Part shown: piece by piece, positions 7,985 to 15,587 of the stretch
Numbering within the stretch: position 1 is the first letter of the stretch
Layout: the number at the start of each line of letters is the position of its first letter
NCBI GenBank assembly: GCA_036011305.1
Contig: DASCNA010000257.1
Span: 1 to 37,470, forward strand
From: DASCNA01 sp036011305
GTDB taxonomy: Bacteria > Verrucomicrobiota > Lentisphaeria > Victivallales > GWF2-38-69
Direction: 5' to 3'
Length of the DNA: 37,470 bases
Program-made: the position numbers and the translations under genes
Notes under the pieces: generated by a model
Databases searched by the model: none
The model's input: only the letters and a program-made list of their open reading frames with translations
Told to the model about the DNA's origin: nothing

Positions 7985-9400
7985 TCATTCTACAGGCTCG
8001 ACATTTACAGATGCTGCTTTAAATGGAAACCGTCTTAATGTTGCATCATTTGGATCTATCACAGTTGTAACATATCCATTAATCCAGCTGGTAAAAATCT
8101 TCTGCAAATACTCATTATCAGCCGTAGAGCCGATATTTAAACGCCCAATAACTTTAAAATAATGAGCTATTCTGCATATGGAAAACGTATAGGATAAATT
8201 AGTAACAAGCTGTGAATCTTCTCGATCTGCCGGATCTTCAAAATCTTTGCTGAGCTTTAGAGATTGTGTACTGAAAAAACAAGCATTAGAGGTGTTTTTT
8301 TCCTGTATAAGTGGAATAATACCTGCTTTAGCTAAAGCTAGCTCTTTATTGTCCGGTAGTGTTATTTCAACAGGAACTTTAAGTTCATCTTTACCGCGGG
8401 TGTTAAATTCATAAGATGGGAGCTCATCAATCTGTCCTCCACCTTTTGGACCGCGTATCCACTGGCACCAACCTGTTTCCTCAAATGAACGTGTTAAATT
8501 TCTTGCAAACAGCAAAGAACTATGAGCCCATACAAAACTATTATCATCTTCCGGATTTATTTCTTCATTAAAAGATTTAAATTCCTTTCCAGCCGGGTTT
8601 ATTTCTTTCTCCCAAGGTTCTCTTATCATATATCTTGGCATACTCAAACCCAAATAAACTGCTTCTCGTGAATCTCTTAATTTCTTCCACCTTCTATATC
8701 GTGGGTGATTCATAAATTTGTTTAGATCTTTTATTTCAAGCAAATCTTCAAATTTATCCATTCCAAAAAAAGCAGGAGATAAAGAGCCATTGAACGGTGC
8801 ATGGTTAACAGAAGACATTTTTCCCATTGTAGATAAAAAATCAATATCTTCAGTTGAGTGATCAAAATCATATAGACCTATAAATGAACCATAAGGTTCA
8901 CCTCCATATTGATCATATTCAGAAAGATATGTCTTTTTGAAAAACTCTGAACCTGTTACATCTACACTATTACATTCAAAGTCAGTTGTAAGCTCATCCT
9001 TAGTAACATCAAACAGATCTATTTTAATATTTGACTGAAAGTTGGTATTATCTATAACATCTTTAATACCTAGCCAATTACTTTCAAGATTATTAAATTC
9101 CTTACATTTAATTATTGTATTTACTTGTTCATTTATAATTGTATCTATTTTATTGATAACTGATTGAGTCATCTGTGTATTGAAACCTTTGACTACAGTT
9201 CCTTCAGGCGTCTTGTAATTAGCCATTAGAAGATTAAGACCTGCATAGAATCTATTATCCAGTTTATCTGCAAATTCTTTATTATTTGAAATTTCTGTTA
9301 ATTTTACTTCATTCTTATCAACTTCATCATATGATAAATCAATTGCACCAAGTAAATTTTCAAGCATTTTCTCTTTATCTATTGTAATTGCTGTTGCCAT
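7985..9400 (-). CDS. tssC: T6SS contractile sheath large subunit TssC (VipB/IglB)
   Basis: With TssB it forms the contractile sheath. Family features: E-x-x-W-x-G near residues 106-110; the G-x-Y-D-F-D block (about 175-180); a P-R-Y-x-x-W-K-x-L-R-D segment (about 233-243) followed by A-V-Y-L-G-L-S-M-P-R; and W-A-H-S-S-L-L-F-A near 291, leading to F-E-E-T-G-W-C-Q-W-I-R-G-P-x-G-G-G. The reading frame stops at a TGA after 471 residues, while homologues continue about 32-35 residues; the missing part lies directly downstream in the same frame. In VipA/VipB sheaths the C-terminal strand connects neighbouring subunits, so the short form alone should not assemble normally. A perfect AAGGAGG ribosome site precedes the ATG, 14 bases after tssB. 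Confidence 0.95.
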   Translation of the reverse strand: MATAITIDKEKMLENLLGAIDLSYDEVDKNEVKLTEISNNKEFADKLDNRFYAGLNLLMANYKTPEGTVVKGFNTQMTQSVINKIDTIINEQVNTIIKCKEFNNLESNWLGIKDVIDNTNFQSNIKIDLFDVTKDELTTDFECNSVDVTGSEFFKKTYLSEYDQYGGEPYGSFIGLYDFDHSTEDIDFLSTMGKMSSVNHAPFNGSLSPAFFGMDKFEDLLEIKDLNKFMNHPRYRRWKKLRDSREAVYLGLSMPRYMIREPWEKEINPAGKEFKSFNEEINPEDDNSFVWAHSSLLFARNLTRSFEETGWCQWIRGPKGGGQIDELPSYEFNTRGKDELKVPVEITLPDNKELALAKAGIIPLIQEKNTSNACFFSTQSLKLSKDFEDPADREDSQLVTNLSYTFSICRIAHYFKVIGRLNIGSTADNEYLQKIFTSWINGYVTTVIDPNDATLRRFPFKAASVNVEPVE

Positions 9401-9414
9401 AATAGCCTCCTTTC

Positions 9415-9966
9415 TTAATCTTCTGTCTTTGTTGTAGATACATCGCTATTATCTGGAAGGGTATAGCTTTTACAACTTGTTAGAGAATCTTTAAGTACGT
9501 CATAAAGTTCACTATTTGACAAAATTTGATTAAATTGTTTTCTTGCAGTTTTGTTATTCTCCATAGTTGATTCAAAATCTTTAATCATTTCTTTTAGTTC
9601 AAGAAGTGAATTTAGCTCTGGAATTTTCTTTGCCACTGCTGCTGGATTGAAAGACTTTGAATTGTCTATCGGAATATCTATTTTTAGACTTGGTGTATTT
9701 GCCGGGTCAATTTTATTTTCTACTTCTGTCTGTAATCTAATACCCATATCTTTGATAGTTTCATCAAGATTGCCACCATCTATTTCACGAATTCTTCTTT
9801 TTGAAATATCGTTTTCCCGATCAGGTGATGAACCATTTGATAAATCACCCATAATCATCATTTTAAATGGAATTTCTTTTTGCTTAAGTTGACCATTTAC
9901 TTCTGTTTCATATTTGATAGTAATCCTAGATTTTGGGACTGTATCAATTGCGGCTGGTTTACCCAT
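9415..9966 (-). CDS. tssB: T6SS contractile sheath small subunit TssB (VipA/IglA)
   Basis: Partner of TssC in the T6SS sheath. Residues 10-50 carry the family's opening: K-S-R-I-x-I-x-Y-E-T-x-V-x-G, then K-E-I-P-F and M-G-D-L-S-x-G-S. Residues about 102-135 have the second hallmark: S-F-N-P-A-A-V-A-K-K-I-P-E-L followed by L-L-E-L-K-E-M-I. From memory this is closer to Francisella IglA (about 184 residues, Y-E-T-x-V-x-G-x-L-K-x-K-E) than to canonical VipA, and this is the strongest sign that the cluster belongs to the Francisella-island class. Its 183 residues look intact, with a short acidic tail. Confidence 0.95.
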   Translation of the reverse strand: MGKPAAIDTVPKSRITIKYETEVNGQLKQKEIPFKMMIMGDLSNGSSPDRENDISKRRIREIDGGNLDETIKDMGIRLQTEVENKIDPANTPSLKIDIPIDNSKSFNPAAVAKKIPELNSLLELKEMIKDFESTMENNKTARKQFNQILSNSELYDVLKDSLTSCKSYTLPDNSDVSTTKTED

Positions 9967-9994
9967 TTTACTATTTCCTTAAATTAATAATTAA

Positions 9995-10297
9995 CTATTC
10001 AGTGATTTCAGCTTCTTCTGCATTTTTGTCTGAATCAGATGGAACTTCTACATCAGATACTTCCGGTTTTAGTCTTTCTTCAACATCAGGTAATACACAG
10101 TCATCAAGAAAAATTTCATAATCCTTCATAACTATTTCTTTTATAGATTCTGTAGTGAGTTCAGTATTACCTCTGCTGCCGGCTTGCAACAATGAAACAA
10201 TTTCGTCGATAATTTTCGATGTGTCATCTTTTAAATTTTCCTGCATTTTGGGTAGAATAAGACCCAGTTGAATCTGAAATGATAACTCTTCTGACAT
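9995..10297 (-). CDS. Small acidic protein, first gene of the T6SS core operon
   Basis: A 100-residue protein I do not recognise. The first 70 residues look helical; the last 25 are very acidic and probably disordered (many Glu, Asp and Ser). It is not TssE: the E-x-R-F/G-L-P and E-P-R motifs of that gp25-like family are missing. It is the promoter-proximal gene of the operon, with an excellent AGGAGG ribosome site, and lies 28 bases before tssB. Its neighbour upstream is the free-standing RelA/SpoT-like gene, so an immunity or adaptor role is conceivable but has no direct evidence. Confidence 0.8.
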   Translation of the reverse strand: MSEELSFQIQLGLILPKMQENLKDDTSKIIDEIVSLLQAGSRGNTELTTESIKEIVMKDYEIFLDDCVLPDVEERLKPEVSDVEVPSDSDKNAEEAEITE

Positions 10298-10365
10298 TAT
10301 TAAATCCTCCTCTAATTTTTTAGTTTAAAACTTATGATATTTAGTCTTAGGTATTTAAAGTTTTA

Positions 10366-10564
10366 AACTCACTCGAATACTTGATTTCTTTTTATTGCTA
10401 TTAATTCTATTTTGACTATTCTTACAAATACTTGTCTGATAAATCATTTTTGAAAAAATTCTGTTAATATCTTGTGTTAATCACATTTAAGTGATTTTTT
10501 TACAAAATATTGTAAGCAGCTCCATACAAATAAATCAAATTTGCATTTTCTGTATAAGCTAACT
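10366..10564 (-). promoter_or_regulatory. Duplicated regulatory region, copy 1, before the T6SS core operon
   Basis: This block aligns base for base over about 198 positions with 13271-13467, upstream of the next T6SS unit. Shared blocks: AACTCACTC at 10366-10374, TTGCTATTAATT at 10395-10406, TTGTCTGATAAAT at 10432-10444, the palindromic box AATCACATTTAAGTGATT at 10479-10496 (arms AATCAC and GTGATT), and CTGTATAAGCTAAC at 10550-10563. The box ends 181 bases before the start codon at 10297. The arrangement suggests a conserved regulator site plus a promoter driving the minus-strand operon. The rest of the gap to 11079 holds only one small possible plus-strand gene. Confidence 0.6.
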
Positions 10565-10825
10565 AAAGAGATAATTCCTATGTGCTTTTAGCCTTTAAGA
10601 TTAAGTCTATAGATAAATAAAAACTGATAAAAAATCATGTTTATATGTCTGTTATGAAAAAATGCTTCTGATGTGCAGGAAATAAATACAGTGAAAGGTT
10701 ATAATGCACCCTAAATTTAGAAATTATTTAAGGTGATAAAATTATCCTTCTAGGATTAACTTGGTAAGCTTCCAGTTTGATTTGTAGCATTAAAGCTATA
10801 AATAGTAAAATTGAAAGGCAAAGTA

Positions 10826-10981
10826 ATGTTTAAAATGTATGGTAGAAAGTTAAAATGCAAAGTGAGCACTGAAGCTATTAGAGAAGTAAAAACTGTAATA
10901 GAGATTTTATCTAAATATTGTAATAGAAATGTTTATATTAATAGGAAAATAAAAAGTTGCAGATTTATTTTTACTATTTAA
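10826..10981 (+). CDS. Possible 51-residue protein, plus strand
   Basis: An open frame of 51 codons on the opposite strand, between the T6SS core promoter and the 690-residue gene. The ATG follows AAAGGCAAAG, a weak ribosome site. The product is basic and lysine/arginine rich, with a central stretch (residues about 13-31, V-S-T-E-A-I-R-E-V ... E-I-L) that could form one amphipathic helix. I recognise no family. Chance open frames of this length occur in AT-rich DNA, so this is tentative. Confidence 0.25.
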   Translation: MFKMYGRKLKCKVSTEAIREVKTVIEILSKYCNRNVYINRKIKSCRFIFTI

Positions 10982-11079
10982 AATTTAAGAAAACTAATTC
11001 TGGGCCTTTGAAAGGTAAATAACCTTTCTTAGTTGCCTGAAAATCATAAATACTTTATAAAAATATGCTTATTTTGCAT

Positions 11080-11118
11080 AAAAAATGAGCTGTATAAAAT
11101 AATTTTTGATACAGCCCC
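11080..11118 (-). terminator. Intrinsic terminator of the RelA/SpoT-like gene
   Basis: On the minus strand, GGGCTGTAT (11117-11109) pairs with ATACAGCTC (11095-11087) through nine positions including one G-T pair, with a 13-base loop, followed at once by a run of T residues (11085-11080). This is a well-formed rho-independent terminator about 30 bases after the stop at 11149. It indicates that the gene is transcribed as a single-gene unit separate from the core operon. Confidence 0.7.
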
Positions 11119-11148
11119 TATTTTACGATCTATGTGAATTTTAATTTT

Positions 11149-13221
11149 TTATTCTATAATGTTTTTAAAATAAGTTTTTGTTAACAAACTGAACGCATTT
11201 AAATGTTGTCTTAATTTTTCTTTAAATAAAGAGCCCATTGATGCAGCATCACTATCTATAATCTCAACTGCTGTGTTAAAGTCACTACACGATAATATTT
11301 TATCTACCAATTCGATATTAGAATTACGTAAAGTTATACATGTTTTAACAACAGCAACCTTTATATAAGTTAAAAGGTCTGCTGATAAGATTGCCTCAGT
11401 AAATGAAGCGTATAATGATAAATACCTTGTATCTTTGGCCTCAGCCGCTGTATTTACTAATCCTTCTTTTGCTCCTTCTGCCTCTGCCACTTTTTTTGCT
11501 TCTTCCATTTCCTGTTCTGCCGCAGCTTTTTGTTCTGGTGTGATGTTATTAACACTCATCTTTGTCTCAAAAACCTTTTCTGCAATATTTACCATATTGC
11601 GTTTATTTTCATAATATACATGGCCTAAAGGTTTGACACCAAAGGCATTAGTGCTCAAGACAAGAATTTCGCTTGATATCCCAAAAGTATAATCTTTCAA
11701 TACTATTCTAATATCACGATAGAGTGATCCCTTTAATTCATTAGGTCCATAATCTGTAGATCTGTCTTTGGCTAATTTTAGTTCTCCTTTGAATAGAGAT
11801 TTGAGTACCCAAAACGCAATTAATAATTTAGATAAAGGTACTACCATTGTACATCTTGATAAATCTCCAACTTTACTCAATGCTTCAATTATTTTGTCCT
11901 GATCCTGTCTATATCCCTGAAGCAACTGAATCTCATTTTTTTTAGTAGCTTCAGCCTCTTTTTTAGCAAAACTTTTTAACTGATCATCTATTTTTTCTAA
12001 AGTTCTTCCAGCACTTTTAGGTGGCCCCTGAATCCAATAATTTCCACCTTGGACACAATTAGGGCCTGTAACAAAACACATTATAGTATTAAATAATCTC
12101 ATCCTTTCATCAAGCAACTGATCATGTATTAATGCTACTTTATTACATGTCATAGTGTGAAAGTATCCCATTTTTTCATCCATCATTTTATTGAGACTTC
12201 GAATTCCAAACTTCTGAACTGCACTCAGTGGAGGGCCATTTAATCTTTCTCTTATTGTCTTTTGAAGAATTTTAGCTTGGTCAACTTCATCTTTACTAAT
12301 ATAACTATGAAGCATAGCTTTATTATCATTTCTCATATCGCTGTTTTTACCAACCAATATATCTGTCGCTTTTAAACGAACCATTGTGGCTATCTTAGTA
12401 TTTTCTTCCTCTGTATTTTTCGTCTGTATTTTAAAATTGCTACTACCTTCTTTCAAAACATTTTCTTTTGTAATAGTAAAAGTCTGTTTATCTTTTACTC
12501 TTGTATATGAATCTTCACTAATCGCTGATATAGATAAATTTGATTTGTTGAATTCTTCGATTGAAGCAAAACAGTACGGGCATTCATTATTATCCATAGT
12601 ATATATGTCTGGATAACGACGATTGCATTTTGGACATTTATTAATTTTAAATTTTCTTAAATTTTCTACACTTTCTAAATAAGCAATCTTTGCTCTTTCT
12701 TTTGGATATTTATCAAGTTCACTATCAGGTTCTACCCAATCTTTATATTTTTCTCTATTTTCTGACGCCCAGTGTTCTGTATCAGCAATCATTGTTGTAC
12801 TGTTCATTATTAATAAAGGTTCAACATCATATTTGATCACATTATTATCCGCTTGAAAAGCTACTCCTTTACCCTTGTGTTGATTTATACAAACTGTACA
12901 GATTTTCATTTTTAATATATCATTACCGGTTAAAGGACAATTTCCTTTCCAATCAGCACTAAAAATAGCCCAATTATGAAAACCTAGTGTCATCAATGAA
13001 CGAGCTGTTAATTCGTCGTCCCAATCCAGTGATATTCCTGGATCTAGGATATTTGAACCGCAGCAGGGGCATAATTTATCCCATTCATGTGTCGTTGGTA
13101 ATAAAGGTGAACGTGCTCCAAATATAACAGATTTTAATGATATCCAGTCTTTAGTTTTTATTTGCAAACCAGTAATATTATCACGCACCCAAATTGGATT
13201 AACAAAATACCCGTCACTCAT
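11149..13221 (-). CDS. Zinc-ribbon protein with a RelA/SpoT-like nucleotidyltransferase fold; candidate T6SS effector
   Basis: Residue numbers here count from the TTG at 13227. The N-terminal 220 residues hold cysteine clusters typical of zinc ribbons: C53/C55/C56, C97, C110/C113, C198/C201 and C216/C219. Residues about 395-545 follow the order of motifs in RelA/SpoT synthetases: P-P-K-S-x-x-R-x-x-x-K (403-412), D-L-S-R-C-T-M-V-V (455-463, the metal-binding Asp position), L-Y-R-D-I-R-I-V-L (502-510, the base-stacking Tyr position), S-E-I-L-V-L (519-524, the second catalytic acid, E520) and G-H-V-Y-Y-E-x-x-R (535-543). The usual Gln after the Glu is replaced. An Ala/Glu-rich linker (565-600) and a helical C-terminus follow. 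The Pseudomonas T6SS effector Tas1 has this fold and makes (p)ppApp. The gene has its own T6SS-type regulatory region and terminator. Start: ATG 13221 has GGAG at normal spacing; TTG 13227 lies too close. The domain call is by eye. Confidence 0.6.
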   Translation of the reverse strand: MSDGYFVNPIWVRDNITGLQIKTKDWISLKSVIFGARSPLLPTTHEWDKLCPCCGSNILDPGISLDWDDELTARSLMTLGFHNWAIFSADWKGNCPLTGNDILKMKICTVCINQHKGKGVAFQADNNVIKYDVEPLLIMNSTTMIADTEHWASENREKYKDWVEPDSELDKYPKERAKIAYLESVENLRKFKINKCPKCNRRYPDIYTMDNNECPYCFASIEEFNKSNLSISAISEDSYTRVKDKQTFTITKENVLKEGSSNFKIQTKNTEEENTKIATMVRLKATDILVGKNSDMRNDNKAMLHSYISKDEVDQAKILQKTIRERLNGPPLSAVQKFGIRSLNKMMDEKMGYFHTMTCNKVALIHDQLLDERMRLFNTIMCFVTGPNCVQGGNYWIQGPPKSAGRTLEKIDDQLKSFAKKEAEATKKNEIQLLQGYRQDQDKIIEALSKVGDLSRCTMVVPLSKLLIAFWVLKSLFKGELKLAKDRSTDYGPNELKGSLYRDIRIVLKDYTFGISSEILVLSTNAFGVKPLGHVYYENKRNMVNIAEKVFETKMSVNNITPEQKAAAEQEMEEAKKVAEAEGAKEGLVNTAAEAKDTRYLSLYASFTEAILSADLLTYIKVAVVKTCITLRNSNIELVDKILSCSDFNTAVEIIDSDAASMGSLFKEKLRQHLNAFSLLTKTYFKNIIE

Positions 13222-13270
13222 TTTCAATACTCCTCAATATTATGATTTTTGTGATTAGAACTTACAAATT

Positions 13271-13467
13271 AACTCACTCAAATATTTAATTATTTCCTGT
13301 TGCTATTAATTATCTTTTGAGTACTATTTAAAAATAGTTGTCTGATAAATTCTTTTTTTTAATTTCTGTTATTATCTTGTATTAATCACATTTAAGTGAT
13401 TTTTTACGAAATGTTGTAATTAAGTTCATACAAACAAATCAAATTTACCATTCCTGTATAAGCTAAC
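13271..13467 (-). promoter_or_regulatory. Duplicated regulatory region, copy 2, before the RelA/SpoT-like gene
   Basis: Homologous to 10366-10564 over its whole length: AACTCACTC (13271-13279), TTGCTATTAATT (13300-13311), TTGTCTGATAAAT (13338-13350), the same 18-base box AATCACATTTAAGTGATT (13384-13401) and CTGTATAAGCTAAC (13454-13467). The box lies 162 bases before the ATG at 13221. Sequence between the shared blocks has drifted while the blocks are kept, which argues for function rather than a very recent duplication. Confidence 0.6.
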
Positions 13468-13532
13468 AAAAGAAGTGATGCTTTTTCTTAAAATCTTCAA
13501 AACTGAGACTATAAATGAAGCAAAACGAATAA

Positions 13533-13832
13533 GTAAAATATCTGTTTTTATGCTATTTTAGGTGTAATAAGGAAGTAAATTTAGCAAGGAAGCTAATACA
13601 AGTAAAAAGAAGGAATCAATATGATTTTTCAAGCTTTTCAGAAAAGTATCATCTGGTTGTAGAAACTGAGCACACTTTTCTAATAAATCACTGCACAAAA
13701 TTATCACATGTCCCAATGGAGATTGCTATAGCTTTTGATGTACCTTCCCCGCTAATATGTTATATCGGAATAATTATTTCAAATGCACATGCATTCACTA
13801 TTTATACAGAAGAAATCATATTACTAAAATAA
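13533..13832 (+). pseudogene. Plus-strand open frame without a start, possible gene remnant
   Basis: Ninety-nine codons stay open from just after a TAA at 13530-13532 to a TAA at 13830-13832, but no ATG or GTG with a ribosome site is found near its beginning; the first ATG is well inside. The translation has protein-like composition (for example V-V-E-T-E-H-T-F-L-I-N-H near the middle and a hydrophobic stretch before T-I-Y-T-E-E). The end overlaps the stop of the minus-strand gene at 13802. It may be the decayed 3' end of a gene; I recognise no family. Apart from this and the regulatory block, 13228-13801 shows nothing. Confidence 0.2.
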
Positions 13833-14419
13833 TTAGCAATATGTCTAAACCATTCGGAGTTAAAATTTATAAGAGGAAAAACTGGTAAAAAACCATTAGG
13901 CATAAAATTAAGTAATCCAATTTGAAGAGCATTTGATTGTTTAGTAAAATTTAATATAGACATTTGAAGGCCAGTGAAATCTGTACCGTAATTAACAATT
14001 CCAATTTCAGCTCCTATTGAATACTTGCTTATATTAACTGGTGAAAGTTGTAAACCTTTAGTTTCAGAGTTAGTAAATAGTAATGAAAGATCTACACCAT
14101 TTACAATTAAATGTTGATTAAATTGTAAAGCAAAAGGTAAACCTATATTTACACCGTATATATGATGATAATAAAAACTGGACGGTTGGTTAACAGCTAA
14201 AGATTGAGTATAGTCATAAACTAAATCTTTATTTCTTTTTAATCCACTCCCATTTTTAGGCACAATTTTGTTATTGTGATTGGATGGATTTGCTTTTGCA
14301 TTAATTTTTAAAATTTTACTATTAATATAATTATTTGCAGAATCAGCAGAGAGATTATATGAAGCTAATATTACTCCAACTATTCCAATGATAAGAAGAA
14401 TAAATAAACCTTTATTCAT
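13802..14419 (-). CDS. Exported protein with G-L-Q-x-x-x-x-N repeats (LA_2272-like)
   Basis: A hydrophobic N-terminal helix (residues 4-21) looks like an uncleaved signal anchor or a signal peptide. The C-terminal third is built of short repeats about every 14 residues: G-L-Q-L-S-P-V-N (122-129), A-E-I-G-I-V-N (137-143), G-L-Q-M-S-I-L-N (150-157), A-L-Q-I-G-L-L-N (164-171), closing with P-V-F-P-L-I-N-F (179-186). This pattern is that of the LA_2272-type surface repeat, thought to form a beta-rich surface structure. It lies 338 bases after the PAAR gene and has its own GAGG ribosome site, so it may be a separate unit or an effector-like cargo of the VgrG/PAAR module. No catalytic motif is visible. 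Confidence 0.6.
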   Translation of the reverse strand: MNKGLFILLIIGIVGVILASYNLSADSANNYINSKILKINAKANPSNHNNKIVPKNGSGLKRNKDLVYDYTQSLAVNQPSSFYYHHIYGVNIGLPFALQFNQHLIVNGVDLSLLFTNSETKGLQLSPVNISKYSIGAEIGIVNYGTDFTGLQMSILNFTKQSNALQIGLLNFMPNGFLPVFPLINFNSEWFRHIANYFSNMISSV

Positions 14420-14757
14420 ATATATACCTCAAAATATTATATTTAAATATGTTTTCATAGTTTAACCTCGTATTGATATGCATGTTCAAAAATATTTAAT
14501 GCACATTGCAATCATCTTAGATTTCAAGTGCTTGATGGTTATTATATTTCTTAAACCTAAATAGTTAATTTAATTTTATTTAAGTTTATTTATTCTTATT
14601 GAACAGCTAATTATAGGTTACTATCACAATAAGTATACGAAAATGAGATTGTTAATATATTGCAGGTAACAAACTAAGAATCTGACGTAACCTACTTAAA
14701 TTATGCACATTTCTCATATGTTTCATGATTATAACTATAATACTCCACCTTAGGCTG
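14420..14757 (-). other. Gap between the PAAR gene and the repeat-protein gene
   Basis: No gene is visible in these 338 bases. ATTTCAAGTG at 14521-14530 (CACTTGAAAT on the minus strand) matches half of the T6SS palindromic box (compare CACTTGAATGTGATT near 16350) and may be a degenerate site upstream of the gene starting at 14419. A long-range pair, AGGTTAC and GTAACCT, spans the middle of the gap. None of this is strong. Confidence 0.2.
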
Positions 14758-15048
14758 TTAACCACCAATCATCACTGTAGGGCAGCAGCCAATTACCACA
14801 CCTCCATGACCTGTTTGATCCCCCATACGAGCTGTAGGTTTGTTGCCTATCAAAACAGTAAGAGAACCTTTAATTACTGTATCAGGCGGACCTACACAAA
14901 TAGCCATACTTCCAAGGCCGGCTACGGGCAAACATCCAATTAAAACAGTTGGGGCACTTGGCATGACGATAGGCCCCCCTACATGAGGAACCGGTCCTGT
15001 TGTCATAGGACAAGTATGCATATCTGTTATTCTTGATCCGGGAGGCAT
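14758..15048 (-). CDS. PAAR-domain T6SS spike tip protein
   Basis: A stand-alone PAAR protein that sharpens the VgrG spike. It opens P-P-G-S-R-I-T-D-M-H-T-C-P-M (the PAAR zinc-site region with His and Cys), carries the central segment P-V-A-G-L-G-S-M-A-I-C-V-G-P-P-D, and closes with the diagnostic K-P-T-A-R-M-G-D-x-T-G-H-G-G followed by a last strand. At 96 residues it is a complete minimal domain without a C-terminal toxin extension. The start is taken as ATG 15048 rather than the TTG at 15054 that overlaps the previous gene's TGA; AAGGAA upstream serves it. It follows the vgrG-like gene and a coiled-coil gene, in the order vgrG - x - PAAR seen in the Francisella island (vgrG, iglF, iglG). 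Confidence 0.95.
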   Translation of the reverse strand: MPPGSRITDMHTCPMTTGPVPHVGGPIVMPSAPTVLIGCLPVAGLGSMAICVGPPDTVIKGSLTVLIGNKPTARMGDQTGHGGVVIGCCPTVMIGG

Positions 15049-15050
15049 AT

Positions 15051-15545
15051 TCAATCATTTCCTTCAATAGAATTTAACATTTTTTGTGCATTTTGTATTT
15101 CCAAAGATACTTCTTTTTGTACTTCACCGATTGATTCATCCATAGCAGCAGTAACTGATTTATTTTCATAGTTTTCTTTATATACAGGCAGAATATTCTT
15201 TTTGATATTCTCAAAAACCTGCATGTAAGATTCTAATAATCCTTTTTTGGTGGCAATATCTAAATTCAATTGCTGTAAAGTATCTAATTTTTCGCCTTTA
15301 TAAATTTCCTCATTACTTATTTTCTCTTCAACTATTTCTAATTTTAATAATAATTTTTTGAGCTTATCTTCTGAAGAATTTACTTTTAAAACTAGTGGAT
15401 ATTTTTCATCTTCAATTATTTTATTTTTCGTGTTTTCATCTAAATATTTTATAATTAAACCAACATCTGAACAGTTTTTTATATCATTAATAGATGAACT
15501 GTTTTTAGAATCCAGTTTTGCTTCACTTGCACTATAATCATTCAT
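15051..15545 (-). CDS. Coiled-coil protein between VgrG and PAAR genes
   Basis: A 164-residue soluble protein I do not recognise. Residues about 55-130 form a long heptad-patterned helix pair (K-L-K-K-L-L-L-K-L-E-I-V-E-E-K-I, then a Leu/Ile-spaced segment through L-L-E-S-Y-M). The N-terminal 25 residues are Ser/Asp rich. There is no signal peptide. Its stop overlaps the beginning of the PAAR gene (TGAATATG), so both are probably translated together. Proteins encoded between vgrG and PAAR genes are often adaptors or chaperones that load cargo on the spike; that role is inference from position only. Confidence 0.75.
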   Translation of the reverse strand: MNDYSASEAKLDSKNSSSINDIKNCSDVGLIIKYLDENTKNKIIEDEKYPLVLKVNSSEDKLKKLLLKLEIVEEKISNEEIYKGEKLDTLQQLNLDIATKKGLLESYMQVFENIKKNILPVYKENYENKSVTAAMDESIGEVQKEVSLEIQNAQKMLNSIEGND

Positions 15546-15587
15546 TTTTCTTTTATCGTTTTATACATCTTTATAATTAAAAACAAT

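Noticed and set aside
7985..7987. TGA in tssC as selenocysteine or as part of a changed genetic code
   Set aside because: A sheath protein has no need for selenocysteine, no convincing SECIS hairpin follows, and TGA ends several other intact genes in the window.
9551..9892. Plus-strand frame opposite tssB
   Set aside because: Antisense shadow of a clearly conserved gene.
9995..10297. TssE (gp25-like) identity for the 100-residue gene
   Set aside because: The E-P-R motif and other gp25 features are missing.
14725..14943. Plus-strand frame opposite the PAAR gene
   Set aside because: Lies opposite a well-supported PAAR domain; composition is not protein-like.
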